This document shows positions 6,422 through 8,353 of a stretch of 8,353 nt of DNA, piece by piece (within the stretch, counting starts at the first letter, position 1; the number at the start of each line of letters is the position of its first letter). The position numbers and the translations under genes are program-made. Under the pieces are notes generated by a model. The model ran no database searches. It was not told where the DNA came from and saw only the letters and a program-made list of their open reading frames with translations. Origin of the DNA: Bacteroidota bacterium (lineage in GTDB: Bacteria; Bacteroidota; Ignavibacteria; Ignavibacteriales; Melioribacteraceae). The stretch covers positions 1 to 8,353 of the forward strand of contig JAKAHQ010000056.1 in assembly GCA_021814855.1 (NCBI GenBank), read 5' to 3'.

Positions 6422-6492
6422 AATATGAATCAGAATTAAGAACTGCCGCCGGACATGAAAAATTTATTTATAAGCTTTTACTTCTTTCTATT

Positions 6493-8353
6493 TTAATTTA
6501 GTTTCAACGGCGCCCAGTGGCCGGAAACATCTGTTCCTTTGCCGGCCCATTTTTTCCAAATGTTTTTATCTCTTAGCACCTTTATAAAAAAACCGCCTAC
6601 AACCGACCGGGCTTGAAATGCGCATTGGTACGCGTTATCCGTAATATACCAATCCGATAGCGGGACTCTCTGTGGAGTATTTTCTGCAAAGCCGTATACG
6701 GGATTAAACAAAGTTTTAAAGTCGTTCTGATTATCGGCGAGCGAGGCGGTCCATGTTATCCAATCGTTTTTTGTATAACGTTCCCTGCTATCCAAAGGCA
6801 AACCAAATTCGGCTTGCATTTTTTTATAATAACTTATTTCCCTTTCAACAATTGCCCCGGGAAATAAATTGAGATTCAAAATCTTATCCCAAACAAGATT
6901 ATACTTTTGGCTCCATGTTGCCGGTCGATCGAAAGCGAGGCGTGTATGATCGCCGTCATCGGATTGTTTAACCCAATCTTTCACCATATCTTCCGCTGTT
7001 ATTCGAAGCACTAAAGATTTCTCTTTCATTCCAAGCATATCGCAGAGAACCGAGTAACCGGCAATAGCAATAATTGTCTTGGCAGATAAATTAATATTAT
7101 GCGCAAGATGTCCTGCAAAATCATCTGTGCAAAGTTGGTTTTCGGGATCAAAACCTTTTGCTAAAAGGTAATCTGCCCATTTCTCCAAAATATTCCAATG
7201 AGCTTTGGCAAAATCCGCGCTGCCTTCAACTTTGGCAAGTGCGGTGACCATTATAATCATATTTCCGGTTTCTTCAACCGGCATTTGATCTTCTTCGGAT
7301 TTTTCACCGCCGCCGTAAACTTGGCCCGTTGCGTAAGGATATGTTCCCAAATCGTGTGGTGCAAACGGAAATTTCCATCTTGAGGAAGCGGCGTAATCCA
7401 ATACCGGCTCAAGCATTGCCTTTGTCAATGCCGGGCTGAACAATAAAAAAAACGGCGAAGCCGGGTATATTACATCAACCGTGCTGATGCAACCGTTACT
7501 AAAATTTTCTTTGGGAAATATCAAAGGCATTCCGTTATCATCCGCCGTTAATTTATGCGCGGCAAAACATTGGCGATATGCTAAAGCGCACATTTTCGAA
7601 TATTTTTCTCCCCCGGCAAATTTCAAATCATGAGTTAATTCATTATCAAATTTTTCGCACTCTCTTTTTATTTTATTGTACTCGAATGACGATTGCAGCA
7701 GAAGTTGTTCCATGGTTTTGTAATTATGTCTCCACCAGGGAATTAAATCCGAACCGAAATACCGGATGCTTTTAATATCATCATAAGCCACCATAACCCA
7801 GCGATCAACTTTCTCTTGGCCGACTTCGCCAAGATCAAACATTACACCCAGCGAATAATTTCCATCCTTCAATTCACGCGGTTCAGAATATTTTTCGGGC
7901 CCGGCGAGTTTTCCTTCCTTAGCAAACATTTTATGTAAAATATTTCTTTTATTCACCGACATAAGCGGCTGTTGATCTTCCGCCGCAGCCAAATAAGCGT
8001 AACCCCAATCGATGCGAACATTGTCTCCGCTCTTACCAAGAATCTTTTGTTCCCCGCTGCCGACTTTCATTGCTTTCAAATTACCGATTGACGTGTAATC
8101 CCATTTTACTTTTTGATCCGTGTTGTCAACAGCAATCTCGGCACCGATATCAAAATACAATTTAACATCATGCAGTTTGCCGTCTTTGCTATTTACATCC
8201 CAGCATATATAAGTAACCGGTCTCGATAACACATCAAGATTGCCCGGCAGCAGGGGATTAATAAATGTCAGAGCCAGCTTTATTTTATCGTTTTCAAATT
8301 GATAGATTGTGCGGGTTGGGTTCACCGTTAGATTAGTTTGCTTAAGCGGCGTT
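6493..8353 (-). CDS. DUF5127/DUF4965/DUF1793 protein ('glutaminase A' family), 5' end outside the window
   Basis: The visible 619 residues match the family named after fungal glutaminase GtaA, common in bacteria that degrade polysaccharides. Landmarks in order are TRTIYQFENDKIKLALTF, LLPGNLDVLSRPVTYICWDV, HDVKLYFD, and then the central DUF4965 part with AYRQCFAAHKL. The C-terminal part has QLCTDDFAGHLAHNINLSAK, WSQKYNLVWDKILNLNLFP, FGLPLDSRERYTKNDWITWTASLA and FQARSVVGGFFIKVL. The frame stays open to base 8353, reading TPLKQTNLT before the GTG at 8325. That GTG is therefore not the start; a signal peptide and perhaps 100 or so residues lie beyond the right edge. Real glutaminase activity is not established for the bacterial members. 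The helical repeat character of the C-terminal half would also fit a six-hairpin glycosidase-like enzyme (inference). It is convergent with the rhamnosidase gene and may act on the same glycan or glycoprotein. Confidence 0.9.
   Translation of the reverse strand, partial: TPLKQTNLTVNPTRTIYQFENDKIKLALTFINPLLPGNLDVLSRPVTYICWDVNSKDGKLHDVKLYFDIGAEIAVDNTDQKVKWDYTSIGNLKAMKVGSGEQKILGKSGDNVRIDWGYAYLAAAEDQQPLMSVNKRNILHKMFAKEGKLAGPEKYSEPRELKDGNYSLGVMFDLGEVGQEKVDRWVMVAYDDIKSIRYFGSDLIPWWRHNYKTMEQLLLQSSFEYNKIKRECEKFDNELTHDLKFAGGEKYSKMCALAYRQCFAAHKLTADDNGMPLIFPKENFSNGCISTVDVIYPASPFFLLFSPALTKAMLEPVLDYAASSRWKFPFAPHDLGTYPYATGQVYGGGEKSEEDQMPVEETGNMIIMVTALAKVEGSADFAKAHWNILEKWADYLLAKGFDPENQLCTDDFAGHLAHNINLSAKTIIAIAGYSVLCDMLGMKEKSLVLRITAEDMVKDWVKQSDDGDHTRLAFDRPATWSQKYNLVWDKILNLNLFPGAIVEREISYYKKMQAEFGLPLDSRERYTKNDWITWTASLADNQNDFKTLFNPVYGFAENTPQRVPLSDWYITDNAYQCAFQARSVVGGFFIKVLRDKNIWKKWAGKGTDVSGHWAPLKLN

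Noticed and set aside
6422..6492. Bidirectional terminator between the convergent rhamnosidase and DUF4965 genes
   Set aside because: Only AT-rich sequence with no GC-rich stem followed by a T-run could be found.
8323..8325. GTG as the start of the DUF4965-family gene
   Set aside because: The frame stays open to the right edge and the residues before the GTG (TPLKQTNLT) continue the family alignment, so the gene is cut by the window.
1..8353. CRISPR arrays, tRNA or rRNA genes, insertion sequences
   Set aside because: No regularly spaced repeats, no cloverleaf or rRNA-like sequence and no intact transposase were seen on either strand.

Overview
The window is a sugar-catabolic locus built around a bacterial microcompartment (BMC) operon. 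It is about 40% GC by eye. The mix of Shine-Dalgarno-led BMC genes, a secreted GH78 alpha-L-rhamnosidase and a DUF4965/'glutaminase A' type protein suggests a polysaccharide-degrading anaerobe or facultative anaerobe of the FCB or PVC groups. An Ignavibacteriota-like host is a guess. Clear AGGAG/GAGGAG sites before several genes argue mildly against a typical Bacteroidota genome, where such sites are weak. Nothing here fixes the taxon.

Layout: positions 1-3065 read leftward as one probable operon. In transcription order it holds a DeoR-family regulator (3065-2274), an 11-codon leader ORF (2221-2186) overlapping the start of a PduL-type phosphotransacylase (2189-1470), a BMC-P shell pentamer (1464-1153), two BMC-H shell hexamers (1052-771 and 760-458), and the first 147 codons of a CoA-acylating aldehyde dehydrogenase (441 to beyond the left edge). 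Positions 3066-3646 are a 581-base region between divergent genes with candidate promoter and operator sequences and no convincing gene. Positions 3647-6421 read rightward and encode a secreted alpha-L-rhamnosidase. Positions 6493-8353 read leftward, convergent with it, and encode most of a DUF5127/DUF4965/DUF1793 protein whose 5' end lies outside the window.

How it fits together: the rhamnosidase would release L-rhamnose outside the cytoplasm. In the rhamnose/fucose BMCs known from Planctomycetes and Verrucomicrobia (PVM type), a class II aldolase produces lactaldehyde. The aldehyde dehydrogenase oxidises it to an acyl-CoA, and PduL converts that to an acyl-phosphate while recycling CoA inside the shell. 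Both cargo enzymes here carry an N-terminal amphipathic helix of the encapsulation-peptide type. The aldolase, an alcohol or lactate dehydrogenase and the sugar kinase/isomerase are not in the window. The rhamnose assignment therefore rests on the adjacent GH78 gene and the DeoR regulator, and is inference.

The most unusual local detail is the start of pduL. Its frame opens only at a TTG directly behind a stop, while the strong ribosome binding site serves an 11-residue leader ORF whose TGA overlaps that TTG (TTGA).
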